Assembly: GCA_907163375.1 (NCBI GenBank)
Contig: CAJQUW010007440.1
Coordinates: 366,001-430,000, forward strand
Reading direction: 5' to 3'
From: Prostheceraeus crozeri
Taxonomy: Eukaryota; Platyhelminthes; Polycladida; Euryleptidae
DNA length: 64,000 nt
Program-made: the position numbers and the translations under genes
Notes under the pieces: generated by a model
The model's input: the letters and a program-made list of their open reading frames with translations, nothing else
The model's database searches: none
What the model was told of the DNA's origin: nothing
Part shown: positions 45,627-57,560 of the stretch, piece after piece
Layout: every line of letters begins with the position of its first letter
Numbering within the stretch: position 1 is the stretch's first letter

Positions 45627-48600
45627 GATTAAAGTTCCTGCGATCAATCCTCCTTTTGGTGCTGTTTTGCTGTTTAGGGTTAGATCTGAACCTGCTGCTA
45701 CCGGATCGACAGTCCACGTCACCTGACTACTTAGTCAGGTAATAGCCCAAAAGCTTTAGTGCACTTCAGGACTGCTCATGTAATCCTATGAATATCAATA
45801 TTACTGTATCGTCTTTGTATTTTGTTTAATATTGCGCATGTTGTAAACATCTAACTGACCTTGAAGTGCTCTACTTCTATGAAGTAGCTATAAAAGTTCA
45901 CTTTTCATGTTTGTGCCAATGTTTCTTGATGTGACAATCGATAATCTGCAATTGGAGTAAAATCAATTTAATGGAATGTAATAGGTCATACGATCGGAAA
46001 AATTACGTGATCACGTGAATTTGCGATTTTAAGGCATTAGTTAGCTGTATAAGTGATGAGACATGTGTCCATGAGAAGAACCATTCAATCTACTATATTG
46101 CTACTGAATTTCTTTTGAGATAATATTTTTCATTCTGCTTGACTGTATCGTATGCATTCAAAATCGATAAGTGATTTGCATGTCTGAACGATAACAGGAT
46201 GACGGAATATAGAGAAAACTTATTTGTTTCATATGAGAAGATCTTCGTCAAAGTCAAGTTCAGAGTCACGATAACACATGCTTTCATGAAAATCATACCC
46301 AAAACATTGCTTTTCTTAGAAATCATGTCGTATCCTATAACACCTGAGAGATTTGTGTTTACTTAGATCGGATACAGCATTTTATTTTTGTGATGCGGTA
46401 TTGGAGACCGTTAATGAAACATTGTGCTAGCGAGAAAAATATTCTATTTCACGATCTGAAAAGAGCACGCCTGCAGGAATATCACGCAACCAGTTCTATT
46501 GATCTATGGAAGTGAACACACAATAGCAGTCAGCCGTTTATGCAGAGCAGATAGCACCTTGTGGTAGAGTGTTTTGTAACAGTCGCTGTGACATTGGATT
46601 AACACTCCAATGAGTTAAAGCCAAGCGAATACTGTGCAATTGATGTTGAATTAACTTTATAATAATAAGGAGAATGTTTTGCTTAATACATGCCATTCAT
46701 TTCTCATTCATTTCATATAATCGATTCAAAAAGCAGACAAGCACATGTGCAAGCCTATTGTCATAATCTAAGTATAAGAATACTGTCATTTAGCGATCGA
46801 TGTATTATTTGAGCAATTTTCTGACCTTAGTCGATAGTGTTAAGCAATGCTTACGCTCTTTGCCGACAGATAGTCGTAGTTAACGGATAAACCATAGTTG
46901 CAAATCGTAGTTTTCTGTAAGCAGCAAAGTAAACTGAAAAATAAATCATCATAATGTGCCAAACTTTTCATTTTTCATAGTACATAATACATTTTCGCCG
47001 ATATGGCTACCTGAAATAAATGGAATATAAAAGCTTCAAGTTTTACACATGCGTGCAAAGTCAAATCATCAATGTTTGATATTCCTCGCACTCATCTTTC
47101 CTATTAAATTTAGGTTCTATATGCATTATTAAAATTGCCTCTTTGAAACGTGAGTGGAATACTGCTTGTAGTAGAGAAGTGTTGAGGTGAGCAATTTCAA
47201 CAAAAACACTATAATCTTTGTTTATAATGAGTTTTCTAACTGCTGCGCAAGAGAGAATTTTTCTGACTAGTAATGCATGTGATCTCATACATCATGGCAG
47301 ATGTTGCTGTCAATAATAAAGCAGTTATTTAAAATCACGCTTTTGTTATGCAGGAGATGTATTTAGAGTTATTATGATTGATGGGTTACGCCCACGGGCA
47401 AGTCAAAGCTTCCAATTTTCTCAAGGTTTAGTTATTGAGCGAATCAGATATGAATGGGATTTGTAAATAAAAGAACGACGGCGTTTTATCTCTGCAGCAG
47501 ATGTAGTATATTATTCAAATTATTGGGAGAATGTATAGGATATTCATTGAAAGTTGAAATTTCATCAGATTCATCTTAACTTTCTATTTCGTTCAGTTGA
47601 GTTGAGCATCTCGTGGTTTTCCTCATTTTTATCTTTGATTTTATAAATTAGTAGATCATTTCTTTGCAGATTTGGTAATATTAGTATTATTACTTCACTA
47701 TTTTGATTGTTGTAATGAATCCAATAATTTCTGGATATTCTTATCCGTCGTGAAATTGATTAAGTGATAAAGTGCGTTCATAGCGCCGAGAATCACTAAG
47801 GATGATCACAATACTAATAGGCACATAATTTTTCATCGAGTGAAAAGCGGTCTATGTCATGTGATCTTTCATCAGCCTACTTTTCTAATAGTCTATGAAT
47901 AATATTGCTAGATGACTGGAGACACAGGTACTATAATCACAAACTTCGTTTCCTCACCATTTGGAGAACACTATAGTTAGAGACTTAAGTTCTTTACAGC
48001 TTTTTTACTTGCTAAGGCCTTTATGTCGACGAAAATGTGTGCTGTGTTACAACAAATCGCCTAATTAAAGTCAATCATATTCTTACAGATTTTATGCAGT
48101 TTAGTTTCGCTTATTGCACATTGTGAACTCTTCGATTAGTCAAAACAAGAAATTATTGACGTTTGAAATATGACAAGGCAAACATCGCTATCAAGATATA
48201 TGGTCTTGAAATATTCTACGATTTATTATGTGAATTTATGCTGTCTAGAACTTAATCATTGACAGATCTTAGTAATCATAATTTCGAAATTAATCAGCTG
48301 CTTCATTTGATGCATGAAGCCAGAGGTAGGACAATCTTCGCACCAGCAACTCTCATAATTTCATAGTTATAAATTTTAGGGCTATTTCTGTTGTAGCAAT
48401 TCTCGGACCGGTGCACCGAAATGTGCTCATTTTGAAGCATTTTGTCTTACTCTATCATTCCAATAACTTCAGCAAATTTAATTCATTTTTTATAGCTTAA
48501 TCGCAGAAAATATGGAGAGAAAGGGATTTTAACCTTGCAATATAACTACTCCAACTAAGAGAACATTTTTTCAATTCTTCGTTATGTGCTAATTTCGGAC

Positions 48601-50172
48601 TTAAACCTATGTATAGTGAGAATGGAGCCTCTTCAGACTCACGCCTGTATCACAAATCTCAGGATGCATATCCTGATGGTGAGAAAAAGTGTGGTTAGAT
48701 GAGATATTACATTTATGAAAATCACAGAAAAGCTGCTTGAAACCCAATAGTGTTGAGATATTGACCTTCTTGTAGCACAGTTAATAGTTATAGAATTAGT
48801 TTGCAGATGGCGGTGACGGTGTTTTGTATCTTTCAAGATTTCTTGATGTTTTCAAGTATTTTCATTTTTATCATCTTTGTTGTTTAAAGGATGCATATCT
48901 TTATAAATTCTATTTGGATTTGTTATCAAAGAATTTCATTAGAACTAGCACTTCCGGAGTAAGTAAGGTGAGAGCCACTTGAAGCATTGACAAAATAAAG
49001 TCAAAATAGGGTTATGCTACTTGTATTTCTTTAGATGTACATGTGTTATACTTTTCCTAGCCTTCATATCATTTGAATTTGATTCTAGAAAATATTAACA
49101 CGCATGCGAACATCTTGGCTAGTCATCTTTACGAATGCAAAGGAGAGTAGACACTTCTATAATCAGCATGTGTCAAAGTTACAATTCGATACATCAACGA
49201 TATGTTACTTTCTTGTGTCAGTTATTCTGATTTTTATGCATCAGATGTGTCTTAACTACTTTGAATGTGCGAACCGCATCCAGCTGTGTCAATACCGATT
49301 TTCATTCACATCGAAATAAACGCTTTTGTCATTATAATAAAATGCAGAGACCCAACCTTCATTGGCTATCGCTATCGCAGGAACACCTTTTTTCGGCCAT
49401 GTGATGTGGCAACTGTTGTTAAGCAGCACTATAACCATCAAAATACTCATTATCGAAAACTTTTTTGCGCTGCGGTTTTCCGGTGCGAGAAGGTGCGACT
49501 ACCCTACATCCCTGATAAATTGCACTGCAACTAGGATTTCTTCAAAAGAGTTCCCACACGGATATTTCTAGACAGAAGACCTTCAGAACTTAGGTGCGAT
49601 TGCCTCACCAACTTCGATCGCAGGGCCCCTATAGACCCAATCGTTTACGAAGTTGATACTTTAATCTTTATTCCTAAGGAAAATGCAACTCAAATTGACG
49701 GTTCGCAACTTCATCAAAATCATTGTAGGGAGCACATGAATTTGGGAATCAATATATTATCGAACTAAACTAAGCCGTGCATCCTTATTATGCACCCGGA
49801 TTTTGTTGTGTTACAATCTTTTTATGAAGTGAAGTACTTTGTATTGCATTTTCAAGATTTTTTGTTTTTAAGATGTATGAATCAAATATTCTTGTGGATT
49901 GCGACATTCTTTAATTATAATTCTCTCTTCTTTAGAGTACCATGAATGAGCCAGACGTCGCGTTCATAGGACGGATTATCGTTTGATAAGTAAGTGATGA
50001 TAGAATCAGTTTCTCTTGACTTAAAGATTGATGTTGATGCTGTTGAAATGGTTCATGCTGCTAAATTTTATGAAAGTTGAAACTATCAAGCGGTCATCAC
50101 ACGATGCGAGAATTATTATCATAACCCATAACTAATCGCTTCGTTTTGACGTTTCATTTCATATTTGTACAG
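45627..50172. other. Non-coding AT-rich stretch
   Basis: No gene recognised in about 4.5 kb. CCTGACTACTTAGTCAGG near 45720 is a short hairpin. Confidence 0.4.
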
Positions 50173-50283
50173 CTGACACCGAAATACCAGTTTCTGCGAC
50201 ATCGAGAAGGCGCCAGAACCTCCTGCAGCGACATCAGATGACCGCGAAAATAATAGAAAAAAATCCTCCAGGAATTTTAGCAA
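50173..50283 (+). other. Possible host exon of 111 bases
   Basis: A strong acceptor (GTTTCATTTCATATTTGTACAG) is followed by an open stretch reading DTEIPVSATSRRRQNLLQRH, QMTAKIIEKNPPGILA, with a weaker donor CAA|GTAAAC. The length is a multiple of three and the CpG and GC content are above the flanks. The peptide is basic and not recognised. Confidence 0.3.
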
Positions 50284-51334
50284 GTAAACGAATTGGAATC
50301 AGTATTGATAAACAGACTCTATAAAGACGTTGATTATTTGTATTTAAAAGCCATTTTGAGATGACAGGGATCCATCCTGTTAGAATTCTCTCCACTGATC
50401 GATGCGATGTATTGAAATGGATTTTTCATGCAGTGGTCGTCACCTGTTGCTGACCGTGTCGATCATTGGTGTATCGAATGTTTGACTAACCTGCTTCTGC
50501 TATTCGCTTCACGGAGCCTTTGAGGACACAGTTGTAAAAATGTCAAGTTTTGACGTGTTCGACATTTCGCTTGCGTCATGAAGCGTGATGACGATCAAGA
50601 TGTAGTTCCGAATGAATTCCTTTCAAACATGAAAGATCATCAAAGGCAAATTGTGATTACTGGGACTTCGTGTTTTTCCACGTTTTGGATAAATCATAAG
50701 TCTGAATTTGATTTGAAATCTTCCCACAAACTCATGTAGATTTAGATTTGAAATTTAGTTTTACATTTTCTGATTTTGTGAAAGTAAATTGTATTTCCAT
50801 TTCTAATTTTTATACTATCTCATGAAATGGTACATGCAAAATGTAATGGTTTTTCAGTGATCGATCAGATATGAAAATTGCAGAAATAAATGGGTGATCT
50901 GGTGTAGCGGTTGTAGTCCAAATAGAAACGGGAGGGTGGGCAGTGATGCGGTGGGTTGATCCACGCCAAAGAAGAAAAAGATTTGTTTACACGTATTTTG
51001 TTGCGCTTGACTGAAATTGACAATGTCTATAAATGATGTCGAGTGTGTTTTTTTAGTTTAGTGCTACAAGGATGAATAGATGTCAATCAAGCGATCAAAG
51101 CGGTAGTTGCAGACACAAATAAGTAAATCGGCTAGATGACAGCCATCTTAGATCAAGTCGAGGCCGCTACGAGCGCGCAGTTCACAAGTTCCCGGCGTGG
51201 CCATTGCAGGCCAAGAAGTACACCCGCATATCTTTCTCAGTGATGTTGGATTTGGTCATTCACAACTTTTAACAGTCAAGATTTGCTCGTCTGAGCTATC
51301 AATTTTTCGGGTACATGTATATAAATAAATTAGT
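50284..51334. other. Non-coding stretch
   Basis: No gene. A tRNA A-box-like TGGTGTAGCGGTTG at 50900 lies before a poor B box, possibly a worn SINE head. Confidence 0.35.
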
Positions 51335-51600
51335 ATTGTTTATTCTCGGAAGCACATTAGGCACGGAGCCTTTCTTCCATGTGACCGAGATGTTATTTAT
51401 CCCACTCTCATTCTTTTTGCACTGAGTGTTTAGCAAGAATGCAGAGTGTACCTATTTTAAAAGTCTTAGGTTTGACCTGACCTAGGTTTGAACCAAGGTA
51501 TCCCGGACTCAGATAGAATACTCTGCGACAAGGCCAGAGCGCTGATCATGAGACTGGATACCGGAGAGGCTATTGAACAAACAACGGCAGATAGAGAAGG
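51335..51600 (-). mobile_element. tRNA-derived SINE, copy 2
   Basis: Minus strand: tRNA-like head with B box GGTTCAAACC (51486-51495) and TGGCCTTGTCGCAGAG upstream, then a body matching 28791-28930 for about 140 bases, then an (ATTT)-rich tail at 51320-51335. The order head-body-tail defines the direction. The same tail lies beside copy 1. Confidence 0.65.
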
Positions 51601-53396
51601 AGCCCTGTAACAAGCATTGTGACTCAAAGCCAGGCTGATTTTGCCATTATAGTTCGGCCGCCAGCACTAGTTTCAGGCCGAAAATGAGACTTACAGAATG
51701 GTGCACAACCTATGACCACTACGAAACTTTGCATCTGCTAAGTTCTACCCGCTTCATTTTCTTGTCAGACAGATTCGAAGGAAATCCATGAAAATCCAAC
51801 AGGAGGTAGATTGAGGTTTTCACTGCAACGACATTTGTCCATGCTGTCCCCGATTAAGTCCGAAGCATTAAGTCGATATAGAGTCATAATTTTTGGCATG
51901 AATTGTCTTCAGATTGATTTCTATCATATGTGTGGCATTTTATAATTTTTATTATGCTTCTCATCGATGATGTAATGAGAATGTAGCGAGGATGTGATGA
52001 ATGCGAAAAATTGCAGGTAGAATTTAATTCAAATGTGATGTTTACCGATATTAAGATGCATACAAGTGTTTGACTTCATAGACAAAAGTACATGAAACCA
52101 TGTATATGACTTGAAGACGTTCCATGCCAAACATTATGGCTGTAGGCTTAGTTCTTCTCACTTAATCCTTGAAAACACGGAGGGATGTGATTTTGCTGAA
52201 AACCTCGTTCTGTGCACAGAACTACGGATTGAGTGAGTTGGTGTGAACTTGTGATGGTCACAACAGTGGTGGAACTATCCACTGGTCCGCACGCAGGATG
52301 TAAAGAGATATATATGTAAAAAAATGTAAGAGATATAATGTAAAGAGATAAAAGGACAAGAGAGCAGAAAGACATTAAAGCAAAATACAGTAGAGTATGC
52401 GATCAGAAGAGTAATCTACTTGAGACACATTTGGTGGCAACCGCGCATAACCAGTCGCGGGAGGAGTTGAGTTCGCTTGACTATTCTATAAGATCAGATT
52501 GGGTACGATATTGACAACTAATGTAGCAGTGCGTGCCGGTTTTTGTAGAAATGGAGATTCAGCAACTTATGGTAGGCCTAAAATATTTTGTATATATATG
52601 AAAAATTGTATATTATCCTTTGTTAATTGTATAGATAACATCTGACCAATAGAAACAGGCTTATAATGTGGAAAACCTCTTCTCCGAGATTTACTAGTGC
52701 TCCACTTTTCTCATACTTCAATATAGAAGATCACGCGGTTGCGAATTTTCATCATATTGGGAGCTTCCGACACTTAGCTATTCGTCAGTCTTCTTGAGCG
52801 CGAAGCTCTCGAAAGCTCGTAATATAATACAATTCACAACCTAGATATCTTCTCTTCTTCAATATTAATAGAGGGGATTGCAGATAGTCGCATTGCACAA
52901 GTGTGTGCTCCTCAATACCTTTAGTGAGCCAGTAGTATGATGAGGCCGATTCTGCATCTATTACGTGTATACATCATCGGAATCAGCCAGATTTAAAGCC
53001 GACAATGACAAGCCACAACCTTATTTGCCAGCTAAGTGCTTGAGACAAAATGAACCTCGCTCTTGAATACTGCCTGGATAATGTTGGCAGAAATTATTCA
53101 AATTCGATTATCTAAAAATTGTACATAGCTCTGTAAAGCGTCACTTCCTAATTATTTCATTTTCCAATTCGATTATTGCTGGCTCACTTTTTATTGTAAA
53201 GCTGTGATGATATTGTTTTGAAGATAATGAGGCAATAATAAATGAGTAACTGAACAAAATAGTGTGACATGGATTAGGATGCGAGAGAATAATTGATTTT
53301 TATTGAATTCGAATAGAAATATACAGCAATTGTTTTAGTAATTCGAAGGTCTTTATGTGTATCGGCGCTACAACTAGATGGTAGGATTCCTCGTAG
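51601..53396. other. Non-coding stretch
   Basis: Short imperfect direct repeats of TGTAAAGAGATA-type sequence at 52300-52360; no gene seen. Confidence 0.4.
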
Positions 53397-53460
53397 GACA
53401 GCTCAGCTTTGATGCAGAGGCACAGAGGATTTAGGGTTCGAATCTGCACGTCTGGAGTGG
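53397..53460 (+). repeat. tRNA-like SINE head
   Basis: CAGCTCAGCTTTGATGCAGAGGC resembles a tRNA D arm and A box; GGGTTCGAATCTGCAC gives a B box 30 bases later. No closed acceptor stem, so not a working tRNA. Confidence 0.45.
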
Positions 53461-54295
53461 TTTCTCAGTGTGCTAAGTTTGTTGCTCTGTAGTTCCTACT
53501 CAAAGTTCCCACTCAAAGCTTGTTAGTGTGGCATTGTGTAGGGCAGGGAACATAAAACACGGAAACTCTGAAGATGCCGTCCTGAGCAAGCTTAAAATTT
53601 GGTTAACACATTCAGAGCTGTCGATTTGGCTCTGTTCTCAGGTTTAATTATTATGACTCGTTGTTTCTCTTCGATGCATTTTGAATGACAAATTATTTTT
53701 ATCAATTATTGACAATTGCTTCAGTGACTACTTGTAGAAATCAGCTAGGCACCTGAATTCCGTAATCGCATTGTTATACGTATTGTTTTTTCTATTAAGG
53801 TTGACAACTTGAGTGATGTGTGGTCGCTGGTAGACAATGCATAAACCAACTTCAAATTATTGAGTTAAAGCGGAAGTTCAAATTCTGTCACTTTTGAGAG
53901 TCTGTAGTTGTGTTCTGGCGCCTTCTGTGCAATTCTGCACATACTTCAATGCTAATCATTTTCACCTGTATGATTTGAGAGAGATTATATAGGTCCATTA
54001 TTGAAGCTATGCTATAAATAGTCATCATTCTATCATGTGCTTTATCGCGGTTGTGAACAGATTATTCTAAACAATGAACAGTTTACTGATAAACAGAATT
54101 GCCAGTCTGCAAGAGAGACGTGATTCTTAATGACTGAATGAGACCATGAACATGGCTTAGCTGAGTGACATATTACTAAGTTTGAAAACTAAAAGGTGGG
54201 TTGAGTAGTCTTGGAATCGAGTGCACCAATCATTTGCTCAGCTTTCATTTTGAAGTCTCATAGAAGTACACAATCATCAAGGAAATACAGAAATA
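53461..54295. other. Non-coding stretch
   Basis: Possible SINE body after 53460; otherwise nothing recognised up to the mariner element. Confidence 0.35.
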
Positions 54296-54436
54296 CGTGG
54301 TGTGATCCAAAATGTCCCGGACTAACCTACTTGCAGATAACCTGTGATAACGAATACTACTTCAGATGTAAATTTAGGTCTTTAAGGCATGAGAAATATG
54401 GTTGCCGAAATTTTTCCGGTCAGTTTTCTATTTTTT
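54296..54436 (+). repeat. Left 141-bp inverted repeat of mariner
   Basis: Matches the reverse complement of 55894-56034 except one T/C difference near 54401; similarity fades in a T-rich run after 54436. Confidence 0.9.
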
Positions 54437-54592
54437 CAAAATTTTCAAACATTTTTGTCTGAATTTCAAGATTTTCCTATAAATTCTAGCGATTTAGAAT
54501 TAATATATTTAGATTAACTTGACAGTTAAGCTATCACTAATAACCTGACTAATAATTAACGGAAAAACAAATGTTTTGTTCCAGAAAACAGT

Positions 54593-55649
54593 TTACTTTT
54601 CAATGTATGAGCCGTTAGCATTCGTCACTTTTTGCCAACGAAGTCTCTCAATTCACAAAAAGCTTTATGAAAAAATTCCGGTGTTAAAGAATCAAAAAAC
54701 TCAGTAACTGCATCCGCAGTTCAACTGCGATTCAAAATGGTGTCACGAAGATGATTTTTGAGGAATCTAAACAGATAGAAGTCACTTGGGGCCAAGTCAG
54801 GTGAATAAGGAGGATGGATCAATAGTTGAAATCCGTTTCTCGTTAAGGCATTGGTTGTCTCCTGCGAGGTGTGAATCGGAGCATTGTCATGAAGCAAGTA
54901 GAGGGGAATGTTTCGTGGCTTTCTTATTTTCTTCCTCGCTTCAGATAACAGATTGGAATAATATTCGCTATTGATTCTTAATCCTTTATCCGCAAAGTCA
55001 ACCAGTTGGATTCCCGAAGCGTTCCAAAAGACCGTCAGCATCAACGACCGGCGATGTGATGTTCCGGATCGCATTTTCAAAGGGGCAGACTCGCCTGATT
55101 TTCGCCACTCTGCAGATTCTCGCTTACTTTGAGGCAGATACAAAACTTAAAGGTGTTTCATCCTCTGTAAGGATGCAGTTCAGAAACTGATCTCCGTGCA
55201 TTTCGAGGAGATCCAAATTTGACTGTGCCGCAGAAGTCTGTTCTCCTTCATTTCAGGTGACAGAAACTTCGGTACGAAACGTGATGCCAGTTTGCGATAT
55301 CCAAGTCTTTTGATGATGTCATGACAGGAGTGATAACTGATTCGCAACTCTCTATGAACAACTCACGGATGGTTATCCTTCTGTGTGCTGTAATCACTTC
55401 ATCGCACTGACTCGATTTCTCTTCCGGAATCTCCTGCGGCCGACCAACAGTTGAAAAATCTTGCTCCACAGATTGTCTTCCGCGTTTAAATTCGCTTATC
55501 CAGAAATAAGCAGTAGTTCTCGATGGAGCTTTGCTTCCATATGCCAGGCTTAATTCCTTTAGAATGTCACCATTAGCGAAGCCGCGGATCAGGAGGTATC
55601 GTATCACACTGCGATATTCGACTGAAGACACGCTTGTCACATCCATCAT
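54593..55649 (-). pseudogene. Mariner transposase, frameshifted
   Basis: Minus strand. N-terminal half (55248-55649): SVEYRSVIRYLLIRGFANGD, then YGSKAPSRTTAYFWISEFKRG and the linker GRPQEI, then HRRITIREL, the double helix-turn-helix of mariner. The middle is in two other frames: KLASRFVPKFL, then LEMHGDQFLNCILTEDETPL with the first catalytic Asp. The last third (54721-55143) reads LLHDNAPIHTS (second Asp) and PYSPDLAPSDFYLF (third Asp, 34 residues on), so DD34D. The C-terminus FFDSLTPEFFHKAFCEL...ERLRWQKV...NGSYIEK ends at 54593. Around three frameshifts and a stop after LNRS. All three catalytic Asp survive. Confidence 0.85.
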
Positions 55650-55893
55650 GAAAACTGATAGAACAAAGAACCATCGTTGACACGGATTTCTTAATGAATG
55701 CGTGCTGAATGAACTTCACTGATTGATATCGTAAAACATGAAGCAATTAACAAAAGACGTGCAATATTCATGGCGAAGATATCCGTCAAATAAGGTTACA
55801 AATCAAATCAATCTAACTATAACAATAAGACAAATCGGATCTCGATCAATTCAGAAAATACAGAAATTCATGTTAAAATGTAAAAATATTTTT

Positions 55894-56034
55894 TAAAAAT
55901 AGAAAACTGACCGGAAAAATTTCGGCGACCATATTTCTCATGCCTTAAAGACCTAAATTTACATCTGAAGTAGTATTCGTTATCACAGGTTATCTGCAAG
56001 TAGGTTAGTCCGGGACATTTTGGATCACACCACG
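55894..56034 (-). repeat. Right 141-bp inverted repeat of mariner
   Basis: Mirror of 54296-54436; ends ATCACACCACG before the TA target duplication. Confidence 0.9.
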
Positions 56035-56896
56035 TACCTATTCATAAGGCAAAATAGTGAAAATAAGTTGTCGAAAATGATGTCGGTATTTCAATGGAAT
56101 GTGTTTGCGTAGCTTAGAGCAGAGTGGCATTGATCTCATGATCTCAATATCAGAATTAGTTGCAGATAATTTTATGACGAAATTATGAATGAGTTTAAAA
56201 AAGGTCTTAATGATGCAATCACGAAATAGAAAATACAAGTATACTTCGAACAGAATACTTCTTGTCACATGAATAACATTTTCTGAACTTTGCGGTCTTC
56301 CATATACGCTTCAAGTTATGAAAATATGCACTGGCTATCCATTCAATATTCGAAAACCTTTAATCAGCTACCTAAATGGTTTACGAAAAGGCTTGCATAA
56401 GAAACGTTGTAATTTTTAGGCTTGTAATCTAAAATATGGTTAATATCAAAATTTCATCCGCTGACTAAAGCACACCAGTTATACCGGGCTCATTGAAATC
56501 AACAATTGTTTCTAGAAAAGGTAGTGCGTGTATGTGAGTTACTGCGTTCTACAAAATGTTCACAATTAAGGCAACATACAATTACCAAATTGCGGATTTT
56601 ATAATTTTTGTTCCGGTCAAATTGCTTAATTTTGACAAAAAGGGATGGCTGTCCTTCTAACATTCAAAAATCGTAAATTCATCATTCAATTCAATGTGCT
56701 TTTGATCACCGTCATCTATTCGTTTGATAGAGCAACATGGCTCGAAATCAGGGGCTTGTCAGGAGCTTCTTGTTCTTGGGTCGGCTGACCCCTCTTACCG
56801 GACAAGTTCTGACATGAATTTTGAGTTTTTAGTTAGGTTAATCATTGGTGTCTATGACACTGATGGTGAGGACTTGATCCTTCCAATTTACTTTTA
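56035..56896. other. Non-coding stretch
   Basis: No gene or repeat recognised between the mariner and the tRNA-like element. Confidence 0.4.
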
Positions 56897-56972
56897 TCGC
56901 AGCTCAGTTGGCAGAGTGACAAGTCTAGATACCCTAGGGTCGCAGGTTCGAGTCCTCCCAGCTGTGCATCCT
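56897..56972 (+). repeat. tRNA-like sequence, SINE head or tRNA pseudogene
   Basis: GCAGCTCAGTTGGCAGAGT is a near-perfect tRNA D arm with A box, and GCAGGTTCGAGTCCTCC gives T arm and B box 35 bases later. The anticodon arm does not fold well and the acceptor ends do not pair, so it is probably a tRNA-derived SINE head. A diverged true tRNA gene is less likely. Confidence 0.5.
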
Positions 56973-57374
56973 CTATGGCAATTTGATCCATCGTTTATCT
57001 CATTTCATTCCTTGTAAATATTTTCTTAAGCTCAACAGCGATATATCAATTCACTCACTGATTTAAGAAAGCTACACAATAATTTCAAAGTGAGTGAACC
57101 CATGTGTGACTTCACATAATTGACTAGACATGCTCTTTATCTATATACTGTATTCAAACAAATGAAACGTTGTAGTTTTCTGTCAACAGCGGGGTTGTCA
57201 AATACACAAGCAAAGCAAATTTAAAAATACCTTTACCATCTTCAGGAGTAACAACTTTTTCTGTCTTTCGAATCTCCAATCCCGGCCATCCATGAGAATG
57301 TTTCATGATATGGATATTTCTGGGAATTTTTTCTATTTTAACTGTTTTTCTGCTTTTTCAAATACATGAAAGTT

Positions 57375-57560
57375 AGGTGACAAGACAGTTCAGTTAGTTG
57401 AAGTTCTCACTTCATGGTGATGGGGCGGAAGGTGCAGAGTTCGAGCATGTCTGCCTGTGGAGGTGCCACCGCTCTCACTGGATGTTGTTTACCCGTCTGG
57501 CAGGAAGTGTCGGTGTGAGTGCTGCACCACCACTAGCTTCTTGAGTGGTGCGATTTGAAA
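57375..57560 (+). mobile_element. SINE-like element
   Basis: A-box-like CAGTTCAGTTAGTTGAAG and B-box-like AGAGTTCGAGCATG, then a body with GAGGTGCCACCGCTCTCACTGGATGTTG. A related segment (GAGGTACCACCGCTCTCACC) occurs at 19371-19390, indicating a dispersed family. Confidence 0.45.

Larger units (their letters stand above)
54296..56034 (-). mobile_element. Mariner (DD34D) with 141-bp terminal inverted repeats
   Basis: A 1739-bp element flanked by TA (54294-54295 and 56035-56036). Arms 54296-54436 and 55894-56034 match over 141 bases with a single difference; outermost bases CGTGGTGTGATCCAAAATG. Between them lies a mariner transposase on the minus strand. Arms this long are unusual for mariner proper, whose ends are about 30 bp. 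Confidence 0.9.

Noticed and set aside
56897-56972. Functional tRNA gene
   Set aside because: D and T arms are good, but the acceptor ends do not pair and the anticodon arm is poor.
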